Shown: in pieces, positions 24,760-34,284 of the stretch
Position numbering within the stretch: the stretch's first letter is position 1
Layout: each line of letters starts with the position of its first letter
From: an uncultured Persicobacter sp.
GTDB taxonomy: Bacteria; Bacteroidota; Bacteroidia; Cytophagales; Cyclobacteriaceae
Reading direction: 5' to 3'
NCBI GenBank assembly: GCA_947498325.1
Contig: CANMKE010000002.1
Coordinates: 124,001 to 188,000, forward strand
DNA: 64,000 nt
Notes under the pieces: model-generated
Told to the model about the DNA's origin: nothing
Databases searched by the model: none
Seen by the model: only the letters and a program-made list of their open reading frames with translations
Translations under genes and position numbers: made by a program

Positions 24760-25302
24760 TCAAAGCATTTGTATCAGCCTGTAATAATCGATCATGGTTT
24801 TTCGGAACAGGTCTTGCCCATCCTTACTGCCAAACAATGGCTCCTTTTTTTGATCGATATCGACCGTCAGGCTGGCCTCCTGCTGAAGCAACTGGTATAG
24901 CTTTGTCAGGAATATAGCCTGTTCCTGTGCATTCCCTACGGTATATTCCAAAATGCCCTGTTCGTTGGTTTGGGCTTTCTGCCAATTGACCTGAAACGGC
25001 TTGCTGACATCAATGCCATGTTTGGATTCCAGGAAAACGTAAGCTTTGCCGAGTGTCCATTGATGAATAATGGCCGTTTGCAGGTGTGTGGGCTGATCGA
25101 GGTCTTCCCAGTCCTGCAATCGAAAAATATGTGCCTTGGCATCTTGCCGATCTTCCATGGTGTAATAGGCTCGTCGTACATTTTTGAAAAACAGCACTGT
25201 GGCATCGTTGGTGTCAAACGCAAGTCGATCAATGTTTACTTCCCGAGTTTTGTGTTCACAGGAAAGCATGAAAAAGCAGAAAAAAAGAGCCAGGTATTTC
25301 AT
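24760..25302 (-). CDS. Hypothetical lipoprotein, 180 residues
   Basis: A lipoprotein signal is clear (FFCFFMLSCEHK, Cys at residue 15). The mature part is a soluble alpha/beta protein with YYTMEDRQDAKAHIFRLQDW and a long C-terminal helix ending YYRLIQML. No known family is recognised. It sits between the photolyase and M14 peptidase genes on the same strand, with a terminator upstream. Confidence 0.75.
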   Translation of the reverse strand: MKYLALFFCFFMLSCEHKTREVNIDRLAFDTNDATVLFFKNVRRAYYTMEDRQDAKAHIFRLQDWEDLDQPTHLQTAIIHQWTLGKAYVFLESKHGIDVSKPFQVNWQKAQTNEQGILEYTVGNAQEQAIFLTKLYQLLQQEASLTVDIDQKKEPLFGSKDGQDLFRKTMIDYYRLIQML

Positions 25303-25343
25303 ATCGAAAGAACGCTTTGGCGAACGGTTTGGTTAAAAAAAAT

Positions 25344-25368
25344 CCTCAAAGGTGGCGCACCCTTGAGG
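25344..25368 (-). terminator. Terminator of the M14 peptidase gene
   Basis: A hairpin (CCTCAA with TTGAGG, one mismatch, then GGT/ACC) is followed by eight Ts on the minus strand, 12 bases after the peptidase stop codon. Confidence 0.85.
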
Positions 25369-25380
25369 AAGTAGGAAGGC

Positions 25381-27921
25381 TTATTGCCCGACCATAAATA
25401 TTGCGTTGGCGACCATCAGTTTACCACTGTACCAAAATGACCTGAACAGGGGATCATCAGCAAAATAGATGATTGAGCCTTTGCCAATTTCTTCTTCACC
25501 AACAATGAGGCTTTGCGACAAGGTGGGTTGTACTCGGTAGCCTACAAAACCACCAACTTTATTCTCCATGCCGTCAATCGTACCGACATTCCAGCCTTTG
25601 TTCAGGATGGCATTTCTCTTGGTACTATTTTTTATGGTGAAATAAGTGTTGGTGTAACCATAAGCCAACGGGTGGGTATTGTCCATTTTTACCCTGAAAA
25701 TGGCACCCTGAATAGCATCAGAAATCTGATTTCGGGAACGGTCTGCATAACTCATTTGCAGTGGTTCTCGGGGCGCATATTTTTCTTTGTTTTCTTCAGA
25801 GTTATAGGTTTTCAGCTGATAGCCTTCCTGATCCCTGAACAAGTTCAGTGCCCCTTCAATGGCAATGACTTTGCCGCCATTTTTTACCCATCGGTGTAAT
25901 TTTTCCTTTTGTGCTTCGGTCATCCATTGGTAGCTGCCATCAGGTAAAATCAGGACATTGTATTTATTAAGACTGACGCTGCTGAAGCGGTTAGTGGAAA
26001 TTGCCGAGAATGGATACTGTGCATCTTTATCCATAAAATCCCACAGGGAGCCGTAGCTTGTAGGGCTGATGTGGCGGCCACGAAGGATCGCAATTTTCTT
26101 GGGGAAAAGGTAACCAAAGTTGCCAGAACCCAGATCGGCACCCTGCTGGGCAAAGCCAGAATATACGGGGTCAGCCTTTACATTGTACTGTTCGCAAATC
26201 GACAAAACGAAATCGTCAAACTCATTTTGAATATGGCTGTTGGCTTGTCGTGGGATTAAAAGCGTACCTGCATCGTAGCTGAGTGCGCCTTGCTTGAAGC
26301 CTCGTCGGGCAAATTTCACGTGAATATCTTCCTGCAGAAGGGCACTTAGAAGGCTTACATCTTCGGTGCAATTCCAACGCACAGCATAGCTGACCGCCTT
26401 ACGGATTGTATCTTTGGCATAAACGGTTCGGTCGGTGATCTGAAAATAATTCGATGTAAAAATCTTTTCCGTAGAAGCGTAAGCGGGGATATTGTAGGCA
26501 TAAGGAATGCTCCATGCGGTGATATCATAAGTCAGTGAATCCGACAGGTAAGTTTTAGGCTCAAAAAGAGCGTTGGTTAAAGCGGATTTAGGCTGATAGG
26601 CCGAGATGATGATATCGGTAGGATCGAGCTTAAAGTTCTCATCTTTACCTGTTAGGTAATTGAAACCACGGTACGATTTATTCACCAGCGCACGGCCATA
26701 CTGAATATCCTGATGGTCGAGTAGCTCCCGTACTTTCTCGAGGCGGTGCGGGTTGTTGCCCATTTTCAGGACATAACTTTTGTACTTTCCTTTCGGAGAT
26801 TGCTTGCCATTGGTAAAATATCGGTGAAACTCACTGACAATTTCTTTGGAGTGTGCCGAGGCGACCTCAATGGCCGTCCACCCACTTTGGTAATGGTGGG
26901 CGATACGGTCTTTCAGCGACAGCGGACTATCTCCTTTTCTCTCGACCAATAGCCCAGCAATGCCATGCCCAGCTTGCTCCATCGTCATGCCGATACTCCC
27001 GTTAAAGGTCGGGTAAGTGTCGCCATAGCCAGGGTAGAGTAAATCGAAAAACTCTTTGGTGAAATAGAGCCAGCCCTGCTGATCAAAATGCTTGGCATTG
27101 GCTTCGCCGAAGGTATGCTGAAATTTCCGCTGCCAGTCGGTAACTCCTGCATGGAAAGGCTCCGCCGCAGGCGCAAAATAATAAGGTGAGTCGGGGTATT
27201 GTTCATGGAAATCAAGGTGCAGCTGTGGCATCCAGCTCAGGAACAATTTAACCCTTTCTTTGGATTCTTTTTGTGTCTGCCATACCCAGTCACGATTCAG
27301 GTCGTGCATATAATGATTGTATCGGCCAGTAGGCCAAGGCTCATGGTGCTCTTCAGCATCTCGGCTTGGGTTCGGAAACCTGCCAACAGTCGATTTATAC
27401 CAACTTACATAATGCTCGCGGCCGTCGGGGTTGAGGCAAGGGTCAATGACGACAATTGTATTTTTTGACCATTCGGCTTTTTGTTGTTCAATGCTTTCCA
27501 CTAAGCCGTGCACCATTTTCATGGCCACTTCGGAAGAGGAAGCCTCATTGCCATGTACATTGTAACTGAGCCATACCGTAACGGTGGAGTCGTTGGGTAA
27601 GGTCATGCCTTTTTCCAGCAAGGCATTGCGTCGGTTATTTACACGATAATATTCAAGGCTGTCAATTTTATGTTTTGAGCCTACAAAAGCGACGAAAAGC
27701 GGGCGTTGTTCCTCAGATTCACCATAATATTCAAGGTGAACATTGTCTGAATATTTCGCAATATAGCTGAAATACTCACTGATTCGCTGATAGGAAGTGA
27801 AGTGGGTACCGAGGGGGTAGCCCAGGAATTCAGCAGGAGATTTGATGCTTTCCTGCTCCTGCTGAGCATATGAAGCGAAAGCAAAAAACATGAAAAACAG
27901 TAAAAGACAATACTTTTTCAT
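25381..27921 (-). CDS. Exported M14 family zinc carboxypeptidase
   Basis: The 846-residue protein starts at MKKYCLLLFF with a signal peptide ending in ASYAQQ; seventeen further codons upstream are in frame but do not fit a signal peptide. The M14 catalytic domain shows the zinc motif HGNEAS within WLSYNVHGNEASS, PCLNPDGREHYV, LNRDWVWQTQKE, and the later zinc histidine in LHLDFHEQYPDSPYYFAP. After about residue 600 comes a glutamine-amidotransferase-like segment (VLILPDGSYQWMTEAQKEKL and GGKVIAIEGAL) seen in this Bacteroidota subgroup. It is probably a periplasmic or secreted peptidase supplying amino acids. No T9SS sorting domain is visible. Confidence 0.9.
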   Translation of the reverse strand: MKKYCLLLFFMFFAFASYAQQEQESIKSPAEFLGYPLGTHFTSYQRISEYFSYIAKYSDNVHLEYYGESEEQRPLFVAFVGSKHKIDSLEYYRVNNRRNALLEKGMTLPNDSTVTVWLSYNVHGNEASSSEVAMKMVHGLVESIEQQKAEWSKNTIVVIDPCLNPDGREHYVSWYKSTVGRFPNPSRDAEEHHEPWPTGRYNHYMHDLNRDWVWQTQKESKERVKLFLSWMPQLHLDFHEQYPDSPYYFAPAAEPFHAGVTDWQRKFQHTFGEANAKHFDQQGWLYFTKEFFDLLYPGYGDTYPTFNGSIGMTMEQAGHGIAGLLVERKGDSPLSLKDRIAHHYQSGWTAIEVASAHSKEIVSEFHRYFTNGKQSPKGKYKSYVLKMGNNPHRLEKVRELLDHQDIQYGRALVNKSYRGFNYLTGKDENFKLDPTDIIISAYQPKSALTNALFEPKTYLSDSLTYDITAWSIPYAYNIPAYASTEKIFTSNYFQITDRTVYAKDTIRKAVSYAVRWNCTEDVSLLSALLQEDIHVKFARRGFKQGALSYDAGTLLIPRQANSHIQNEFDDFVLSICEQYNVKADPVYSGFAQQGADLGSGNFGYLFPKKIAILRGRHISPTSYGSLWDFMDKDAQYPFSAISTNRFSSVSLNKYNVLILPDGSYQWMTEAQKEKLHRWVKNGGKVIAIEGALNLFRDQEGYQLKTYNSEENKEKYAPREPLQMSYADRSRNQISDAIQGAIFRVKMDNTHPLAYGYTNTYFTIKNSTKRNAILNKGWNVGTIDGMENKVGGFVGYRVQPTLSQSLIVGEEEIGKGSIIYFADDPLFRSFWYSGKLMVANAIFMVGQ

Positions 27922-28034
27922 ATAGGTGATCAAAACGTTAACTGTGAGGGGGAATTTTTTGTAAAAATACAATTAAAAAGGAATAATGTTGTGTATTTAA
28001 GAGGAAAGCTAAAAGGATTGTTTATAAATACGAA

Positions 28035-28055
28035 AAGCGACCCATAAGGTCGCTT
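28035..28055 (-). terminator. Terminator of the bamD-rpoZ-coaBC-porD-recN operon
   Basis: A perfect 8-bp stem (AAGCGACC with GGTCGCTT) with a CATAA loop, followed on the minus strand by TTCGTATTT. It lies 23 bases after the recN stop. The T-tract is interrupted, so efficiency may be moderate. Confidence 0.65.
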
Positions 28056-28077
28056 CTGCATTTATTTTTGAACATTT

Positions 28078-29733
28078 TTAGTCTTTTTTCAGGAGCTCCC
28101 GAGCGCTTTTCATTGCACTTGCCGAAGGCTTGTCGCCACCGATCATCTTCGCAATTTCAGAGACGCGTTCCTGCTTATCGAGTACCTTCATTTTACTGAT
28201 GGTTTTTTCTGCTGAATGGTCTTTGTACACAAAATAATGCTTGGCGCCTTTGGAGGCAATTTGTGGCAGGTGGGTAATGACCATCAGTTGGTGACCCGCC
28301 GACATCTGCTCCATCATTTTGACCATCTTCAGGGCTACTTCTCCAGAAATACCTGTGTCGATCTCATCAAAAATGATGGTCGGCAAGGCCATTTTGTCTG
28401 CCATCACATATTTTACGGCGAACATCAAACGGGAGAATTCCCCGCCAGAAGCGGTTGAACGCAGGTTCTGGTGAGGCATTCCTTTGTTGGCAGAGAACAG
28501 TAAATTGACCTCGTCGGTTCCTGAAGGTGTGGCCTGAACGGTTTGCTGATCGATTTTCATGCTGGCATTTTCCATCCCAAGCACACGAACCAAGCCAGTA
28601 ATTTCTTCCGTGAAGCTGTCGATCACGGCAAGTCGGCTTTGGCTCAACGCGTCGGCATGCATCAGCATCAGTTTTTCCGCTTGTTGCATGGCTTGTTCGG
28701 CCATCATCAACTCCTCGTCAAGGTTTTCTACCGTACTGACTTTCTTTCTGAGGTCTTCCCGAATTTCAATCAGGGAATCCAGGGAGTCCACCCCATGTTT
28801 CTTTTGCAGCCTGAAAATAGAACTCAAGCGCTCCCGCGCCATTTCAGCTTCCTGTGGGTCAAAATCGACCCCCTCTTCTTCAGATTCCAGCTCCGACTGA
28901 ATGTCGCGCAATTCAATAAAACAACTGTCCAAACGGTCTCGCAAGCTTTGATAATTGGTGGAGATGCCCGTGAGTTGCGTGAGCCAGTTGTTGGCCGTGG
29001 AGAGCTGGTCTTCGACACTGGCTTCCCCTCTGCTCAGAATTTGCAAAACACCGTTGAGCTTTGTTTTGATCTCCTCAGCATTGTCAACCAATTCTACCTG
29101 ACCTTCAAGCTGATCCTGTTCCCCATCTTGCAGTTCCATTTCTTCAAGTTCATTGAACAAAAAGTGGTGGTAATCGGCTTCCTGACGGATTTTGGCCGCA
29201 TTGCTCCGCAATTCTTCAAAGGACTTTTTAGCCTTCCGGTAAGCCTTGTAGTGCTTACGGTAGGTCAGGCGAAGTTCAAGGTTCTCGGCATAGGCATCGA
29301 GCAATTCGAGTTGGTAAGTATTGGCACCAAGCTGCAGGGTGTCGTGCTGAGAGTGAATATCGATCAAAACAGCACCAAGCTGCCGAATAATTTCGAGCGT
29401 TACAGGGGTGTCATTGATAAATGCCCGGGATTTCCCCGCAGGGCTAATTTCTCTGCGTAAGAAGGTCTGGTCAGCATAATCGAGCTCATATTGCTCAAAG
29501 AAAGGTTTGAGGTTATAGGCGGTAATATCAAAAGTACCTTCGACGATACATTTTTGCGCAGGATCATACAAAACTTTGGTGTCTGCTCTTTTGCCGATCA
29601 GCAAACCGAGTGCACCAAGCATAATGGACTTTCCTGCTCCTGTTTCACCAGTAACGATATTCAGCGCCTTTGAGGGCTCAATGGCCAGGTGCTGAATCAG
29701 TGCATAATTTTTGATTAATAAATGCGAAAGCAT
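28078..29733 (-). CDS. recN: DNA repair protein RecN
   Basis: The 551-residue SMC-like ATPase has Walker A GETGAGKSIMLGAL at the N-terminus, a central coiled coil (LRKKVSTVENLDEELMMAEQ), the ABC signature STASGGEFSRLMFAVK, Walker B PTIIFDEIDTGISGEVA and the D-loop/His switch VITHLPQIASKG. RecN acts at double-strand breaks with RecA. The gene is 38 bases after porD, matching a gene order conserved in Bacteroidota. Confidence 0.97.
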   Translation of the reverse strand: MLSHLLIKNYALIQHLAIEPSKALNIVTGETGAGKSIMLGALGLLIGKRADTKVLYDPAQKCIVEGTFDITAYNLKPFFEQYELDYADQTFLRREISPAGKSRAFINDTPVTLEIIRQLGAVLIDIHSQHDTLQLGANTYQLELLDAYAENLELRLTYRKHYKAYRKAKKSFEELRSNAAKIRQEADYHHFLFNELEEMELQDGEQDQLEGQVELVDNAEEIKTKLNGVLQILSRGEASVEDQLSTANNWLTQLTGISTNYQSLRDRLDSCFIELRDIQSELESEEEGVDFDPQEAEMARERLSSIFRLQKKHGVDSLDSLIEIREDLRKKVSTVENLDEELMMAEQAMQQAEKLMLMHADALSQSRLAVIDSFTEEITGLVRVLGMENASMKIDQQTVQATPSGTDEVNLLFSANKGMPHQNLRSTASGGEFSRLMFAVKYVMADKMALPTIIFDEIDTGISGEVALKMVKMMEQMSAGHQLMVITHLPQIASKGAKHYFVYKDHSAEKTISKMKVLDKQERVSEIAKMIGGDKPSASAMKSARELLKKD

Positions 29734-29770
29734 CGAAGTAAGGGTCTATGTCTTCTCTTGCAGAGCAAGA

Positions 29771-30673
29771 TTAATTTGATAATATTTTCTTGTAGTCCTC
29801 AGCCCTTGAAGGGTCTATTTTCATCAGAATGTCGTGTGCCTCTTTGCGGGCGGTCATGTCTCCTTCAGAAAAGATATTGACCAGCTCGGAATTTTTGGTG
29901 TCGAGCCAGGTGCGTAGCGCAAGAGAGTTTGGACGGAGATTATGGATTTTTTCCAGTTCCTGAAGTACCCCAACGATCAGTTTTTGAGCGGCTACAGGAT
30001 CTTTTTCAAACTGATCGAGTGCCTGTCGGTGATAAATATAATTCCCTTCCCGCAAGGCCACGAGTTGACCGTTCAGGTAATCGTCGATCAGGTTATAGCG
30101 GTTGATGTTCCCATCAAACTGATTCCAACCGACAGAGTTATTGGACTGGGCATTGCTGACAATCTGGTTGGCAGCATCGAAAAACTGCTGCCCGCCCTTC
30201 TCCTCGAAGGTGTCGTAATCTGTCCCGATAATGATGTTGGCATAAAAGGAAAGCAGAGAAACGATGTTGGAGGTAAAGTTGGTCGGGGAGTAATCCATCG
30301 GTTGCGACTCGTTGTACTCAAAAGACCAGTTGGGATCTGCATAAAACAGGAAGTCCACGGTTTCATAATTTGACCCGTACACAGGGCGTACCGCCTGAAT
30401 AGAGGCGGTCCCTTTGAACTGCCCAATGGAGGGCATGGATTTCAGGTTGATCATTACACGACATCGGATTTTTTCTTCCGTCTTGAACTGGTCTTCCGTC
30501 CATTGGGTATTATTCATGAACTGCGTAAATGCCCGTTCCATATCTTGAAAAATTCTTTTGTCCTGCGTTTGAATGTTTTCCGCATTCACCACCACTTGAC
30601 AATTTAATTCTTGGGCAAAAAGGCTTGGGGCAAAGCCCAAGAGGCAACCAATAATTAATAAAGCTTTAGGCAT
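29771..30673 (-). CDS. porD: DUF4835 protein, type IX secretion PorD-like
   Basis: The 300-residue protein starts MPKALLIIGC and has a signal peptide ending SLFAQELN. The sequence matches DUF4835 throughout: NAENIQTQDKRIFQDMERAF, FLFYADPNWSFEYNESQP, LLSFYANIIIGTDYDTFEEKGG and a helical C-terminus. P. gingivalis PorD of this family is linked to the type IX secretion system; its mechanism is unknown. Its start overlaps the coaBC stop by eight bases, so I prefer it over an ATG eight codons upstream. Position between coaBC and recN is the usual Bacteroidota arrangement. Confidence 0.88.
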   Translation of the reverse strand: MPKALLIIGCLLGFAPSLFAQELNCQVVVNAENIQTQDKRIFQDMERAFTQFMNNTQWTEDQFKTEEKIRCRVMINLKSMPSIGQFKGTASIQAVRPVYGSNYETVDFLFYADPNWSFEYNESQPMDYSPTNFTSNIVSLLSFYANIIIGTDYDTFEEKGGQQFFDAANQIVSNAQSNNSVGWNQFDGNINRYNLIDDYLNGQLVALREGNYIYHRQALDQFEKDPVAAQKLIVGVLQELEKIHNLRPNSLALRTWLDTKNSELVNIFSEGDMTARKEAHDILMKIDPSRAEDYKKILSN

Positions 30674-31883
30674 TATAGGAGATGATTTGTTTGACAATAT
30701 CTTGGGCCACTTCCGTTTTTCGCTTCAGGGCGTGTGCGGCAGTCTGGCCACTTTTATGGATGAAGGTGACCTTGTTGGTGTCCCCACCAAAGCCAGCGCC
30801 TTTATCTTTAAGGGAGTTGAGTACAATCATGTCGAAGTTTTTACGTTCGAGCTTGGATTGCGCATTGGCGTTTTCATTTTCTGTTTCGAGCGCAAAGCCC
30901 ACAATAAATTGCTTACTGGTTTTCTGCTGCCCAAGCTTCGCCGCAATATCGGTTGTTTTTTCACATTCGATGGTCATGGTTTCCCCTTGCTTTTTGATTT
31001 TCTCGGGTGCTACCATGGCTGGTCGGTAATCGGCTACTGCCGCAGAAAGGACGGTAATGTCAGTTGAAGGAAAGCATTGATCCGCAGCCTCAAACATTTG
31101 CTGTGCCGATGTTACAGGGACCACTTTAAGGTTCGGGTGTGTGAGCGAAAGTGCTGTGGGCCCCGTAACCAAAGTTACCTGTGCCCCCTGAGCGAGTAAT
31201 TCCTCGGTAATCGCATAGCCCATTTTCCCTGAGGAATGGTTACCGATGAACCTTACGGGATCAATCGCCTCATAAGTTGGGCCCGCCGTTACAAGGCAGT
31301 GCTTCCCTTTGAGGGGTTTGTCCTGAGCAAAAAAACGACAGATTTCATCAACGATATGTTCAGGCTCTGCCATGCGCCCTTGCCCATAAAGCCCGCTGGC
31401 CAGTTCGCCATGTTCGGCTTCAATGAACAGGTTGCCATAGCTTTTGAGTGTTTTAATATTATTCAGGGTACTCGGGTGCTGATACATGTCAAGGTCCATC
31501 GCTGGAGCGACCAATACAGGGCACCTTGCCGAAAGGTAAGTTGCTCCAATAAGGTTGTCGGCATAGCCATTGGCCATTTGCGACATGGTTTTGGCGGTTG
31601 CAGGCGCGACAAGCATAACATCAGCCCAAAGGCCAAGCTCTACGTGGCTGTTCCACACCCCATTTTTCAGGTTGGCGTATTCACTCATGACAGGCTTGTT
31701 GGATAAAGTTGCCAACGTGAGCGGGGTGATAAATGCTTTGGCGGCTTCGGTCATTAAAACTTGCACTTCCGCACCTTGTTTTACAAATAAGCGAACCAAA
31801 TGCGCCGCTTTATAGGCAGCAATACTGCCCGTAACAGCCAACAATATTTTTTTTCCTTGAAGATCAGTAATCTGTTCTGCCAT
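30666..31883 (-). CDS. coaBC: Bifunctional phosphopantothenoylcysteine decarboxylase/synthetase CoaBC
   Basis: The 405-residue enzyme performs two steps of coenzyme A synthesis. The N-terminal CoaC flavoprotein shows ILLAVTGSIAAYKA, the catalytic histidine in NSHVELGLWAD, and APAMDLDMYQHP, where the usual PAMN is PAMD. The C-terminal CoaB part shows VTAGPTYEAIDPVRFIGNHSSGKMG and TDIAAKLG. I start at MAEQITDL; 46 upstream in-frame codons have no homologue-like content. It follows rpoZ after a 300-base gap that contains the rpoZ terminator, so it may have its own promoter. It overlaps the porD start. Confidence 0.95.
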   Translation of the reverse strand: MAEQITDLQGKKILLAVTGSIAAYKAAHLVRLFVKQGAEVQVLMTEAAKAFITPLTLATLSNKPVMSEYANLKNGVWNSHVELGLWADVMLVAPATAKTMSQMANGYADNLIGATYLSARCPVLVAPAMDLDMYQHPSTLNNIKTLKSYGNLFIEAEHGELASGLYGQGRMAEPEHIVDEICRFFAQDKPLKGKHCLVTAGPTYEAIDPVRFIGNHSSGKMGYAITEELLAQGAQVTLVTGPTALSLTHPNLKVVPVTSAQQMFEAADQCFPSTDITVLSAAVADYRPAMVAPEKIKKQGETMTIECEKTTDIAAKLGQQKTSKQFIVGFALETENENANAQSKLERKNFDMIVLNSLKDKGAGFGGDTNKVTFIHKSGQTAAHALKRKTEVAQDIVKQIISYNA

Positions 31884-32126
31884 AATTAAATATAAAGTAG
31901 GCCTGCGCCTTACAAGAGTTTCATTTTCAGTAAAAGTAATATTCGGTAAAATACATTTTTTTACTTCAAAAAAGCAGTTGAAGCCAGCGAAAATATCAGC
32001 ATTCTGGCACCTTGCGTTCAAATTTAGCCGAAATTTTCACCTAAAACAAATAGAATTTACCGTCATTTTGAGCGGAGTTAAAAGTAAGCCGTTTAAACCT
32101 AAGGGCTTAGGGAAGTCGGGAAATGA

Positions 32127-32162
32127 AAAAAGGCTGTTTCTCGCTAAAGAAACAGCCTTTTT
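32127..32162 (-). terminator. Strong terminator after rpoZ
   Basis: A perfect 14-bp stem (AAAAAGGCTGTTTC with GAAACAGCCTTTTT) has an 8-base loop, with T-runs on both strands. It is 23 bases past the rpoZ stop on the minus strand, so much of the bamD-rpoZ message should end here before coaBC. Confidence 0.9.
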
Positions 32163-32185
32163 GTATGTCGTTATGGACAGAAGAA

Positions 32186-32497
32186 TTAGTCGTCTTCTCT
32201 GTAACGGAAATTCAATTTCCCTTCCAAGAATTCCTCTGTAGCAACTACTGTAGGTTTTGGTTGGCGTTCGTAGAACTTAGAGATCTCGATCTGCTCACGG
32301 TTCTCCATTACCTCTTCCAAATTGTCAACAGTAGAAGCAAACTCAGCCAACTTTGTAGTCAACTCTTCTTTCTGACGAGCTGCCAACTGACGGGCACGTT
32401 TACCAATCACTGCAATTGATTTGTACAAGTTGCCGGTTGGCTCGATCATTTTATTTAGATCGCGGGTTACAATGCTAGACTTGATAACTTTTTTCAT
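32186..32497 (-). CDS. rpoZ: DNA-directed RNA polymerase omega subunit
   Basis: The 103-residue protein matches the Bacteroidota omega subunit, which helps assemble RNA polymerase: MIEPTGNLYKSIAVIGKRAR is the conserved core helix, followed by QLAARQKEEL and a C-terminal tail specific to the phylum. Its ATG shares one base with the stop codon of bamD (TAATG), so translation is coupled. Confidence 0.93.
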   Translation of the reverse strand: MKKVIKSSIVTRDLNKMIEPTGNLYKSIAVIGKRARQLAARQKEELTTKLAEFASTVDNLEEVMENREQIEISKFYERQPKPTVVATEEFLEGKLNFRYREDD

Positions 32498-33318
32498 TAT
32501 GAGTTTTTATTCTTGGCTATTTTTTCCAATTGAACTAAAGCATCTGAGTACAGCTTTTCAGCGGATTTCAAATACGTGCTTTCAGGATATTTATCAATAA
32601 AACCTTCATAAAGTTTGACGGTGGTTTGATAACGTTCTTCCTTCTTATTATAAGTACTTACATCGGCCAAAGTATGACTTGACTCCAGGCGAAGGTAAGC
32701 AATTTCTTCATTGTACTTAGAGTCAGGGTAATCCTTGCGGAAATTCTCGAAAGCAACCATAGCGGCTTTCCATCTTCTAAGCTGATAATATTGTTTGGCG
32801 ATCAAATAAGACTTTGAAGCCAGTTTATCCTGAAGGTCATCAATAATTTTTGTGGCCTCAGGAGCGTATTTACTGTCAGGGTATCGGTTCAAAAAGCCTT
32901 GCAGGGCTGATATCGCTTCGCGGGTACTTGACTGGTCAAGTTCTTCCCGAGGCGATTCTTCTTTCAAAGAATAAGCCGACATATACATTGCTTCTTCTGC
33001 TTTATCACTCCTTGAATAGGTTTGATAAAAGTTTTTAAAGTAATGTGAGCTCATGGTATATTGCTTTTGGTTGTAACAACCATAAGCGTATTTAAACTGC
33101 ATGTCTTCGGCCTCTTCAGTACCGCGCATTGCAGGCATAATTTGCTCAAAAAGGTTATTGGCCTTATACCATTTTTCATTTTGGTACAAATCCATGGCTA
33201 CCTGATATTTGTATTCGTTATCAGTACTCTTTTGAGCCTTACGATATTCTGTTGCACAACTGCTCAGCAGAGGAATCATCATTACTCCGATCAGCAATTT
33301 GAGTTTGTTTTTATGCAT
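32497..33318 (-). CDS. bamD: Outer membrane assembly lipoprotein BamD
   Basis: The 273-residue protein has a lipoprotein signal with Cys21 in PLLSSC, then tetratricopeptide-like repeats: AMDLYQNEKWYKANNLFEQI, YGCYNQKQYTMSSHYFKNF, FLNRYPDSKYAPEA and YEGFIDKYPESTY. BamD works with BamA to insert outer-membrane proteins. I start at MHKNKLKLLIG, which gives a normal lipoprotein signal; 28 upstream codons in frame are rejected because a perfect promoter lies immediately before this ATG. It leads the bamD-rpoZ pair. Confidence 0.92.
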   Translation of the reverse strand: MHKNKLKLLIGVMMIPLLSSCATEYRKAQKSTDNEYKYQVAMDLYQNEKWYKANNLFEQIMPAMRGTEEAEDMQFKYAYGCYNQKQYTMSSHYFKNFYQTYSRSDKAEEAMYMSAYSLKEESPREELDQSSTREAISALQGFLNRYPDSKYAPEATKIIDDLQDKLASKSYLIAKQYYQLRRWKAAMVAFENFRKDYPDSKYNEEIAYLRLESSHTLADVSTYNKKEERYQTTVKLYEGFIDKYPESTYLKSAEKLYSDALVQLEKIAKNKNS

Positions 33319-33325
33319 AAGGGTG

Positions 33326-33357
33326 CAAATATACTCAGTATCAATAAATAAGACAAA
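33326..33357 (-). promoter_or_regulatory. Promoter of bamD, very close to the start codon
   Basis: On the minus strand TTTG, exactly 20 bases, then a perfect TATATTTG. The -7 box ends only 7 bases before the bamD ATG, so the transcript would have almost no leader. Confidence 0.7.
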
Positions 33358-33435
33358 AGGTAATGCAATAAAATTAAAAAATGCTACACTATCCTTACTC
33401 AAAAGTATAAAGACCCTTTATAATAAGAAAGAAAT

Positions 33436-34125
33436 TTAACGTTGTACTACAATTTTTCGGGTGGATTTACTTTGCCCTTCGATGATCAGGCTATAAAAAT
33501 AGACGCCTTCCTTATAATTTGTAGCGTCAATTTTCACTTTTCGGTCCAGTGGACTGAGTTTGATCTCATCGACAAAGTTGCCGAGGATATTATGGATGAC
33601 AATTTTGGCATCGGTGTTTGTAATGACTTCGTAGGTGAGCCAGGCGTAATTTACAATTGGGTTGGGATAAATACCGCCGACAGTCAGGGATTCATCTTTA
33701 AAAATGAGGTTTGGGGCACTTGATTTGACATCCACGGAAATCTCTTCTTCGATGGCTTCCATGGTGGAAAGATCGGTAATGGTCAGGGTGAAAATCCTGT
33801 TTTCTGTCCCCCCTTTGCAGGTAATGCGCATGAGCAGGTCGCTGACTTTCTCATGTGCTTTAAGTTCGAGGGAAATTTTTCCTGTTTCGATGGCATGGTC
33901 ACCGTGTAAGATCACGGAACGGTCTTGCATTTCAATCATCTCTGATTGCCACTCGACCAATACTTTGGTGGGGTAATCAAAATCGTTGTATAAAGTTACT
34001 GGAATTTCGAAGGGGGTGTCTTCAGATGCGGTGAAGCTGTATTCATCCATCTCAAGAATAATACCCTGTGCATGTCCCAGAAATTTAAGTGAAAAGAAGA
34101 AGATAAAAAGTAAAATATTTTTCAT
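33436..34125 (-). CDS. Secreted protein with type IX secretion sorting domain
   Basis: The 229-residue protein has a signal peptide (FFFSLKFLGHAQG) and a type A T9SS C-terminal sorting domain starting at VGGIYPNPIVNYAWLTY, with KIVIHNILGNFVDEI and a final YFYSLIIEGQSKSTRKIVVQ. Between them is an Ig-like/cadherin-type beta region of about 120 residues (TASEDTPFEIPVTLYNDFDYPTKVLVEW). Mature function is unknown. The sorting domain directs it through the outer membrane. A MITE-like element lies upstream. Confidence 0.85.
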   Translation of the reverse strand: MKNILLFIFFFSLKFLGHAQGIILEMDEYSFTASEDTPFEIPVTLYNDFDYPTKVLVEWQSEMIEMQDRSVILHGDHAIETGKISLELKAHEKVSDLLMRITCKGGTENRIFTLTITDLSTMEAIEEEISVDVKSSAPNLIFKDESLTVGGIYPNPIVNYAWLTYEVITNTDAKIVIHNILGNFVDEIKLSPLDRKVKIDATNYKEGVYFYSLIIEGQSKSTRKIVVQR

Positions 34126-34284
34126 GCGGTAGTCATCAAGGAGTAAGCGGTCATCTCATATTTAATATACCGATGTTTGTGCTATATTGTTGAAAACCTG
34201 ATCATTATTTTCTTTATTCTTGTCCCATATCGGAATGATCCTCCTGCTATTTTTTGAATTTCTCAATGTCAGGGTCAAAAAAAA

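Noticed and set aside
28543-29460. Open frame of 305 codons on the plus strand opposite recN
   Set aside because: recN is fully supported by motifs on the other strand; this frame has no recognisable domain and is a codon-bias shadow.
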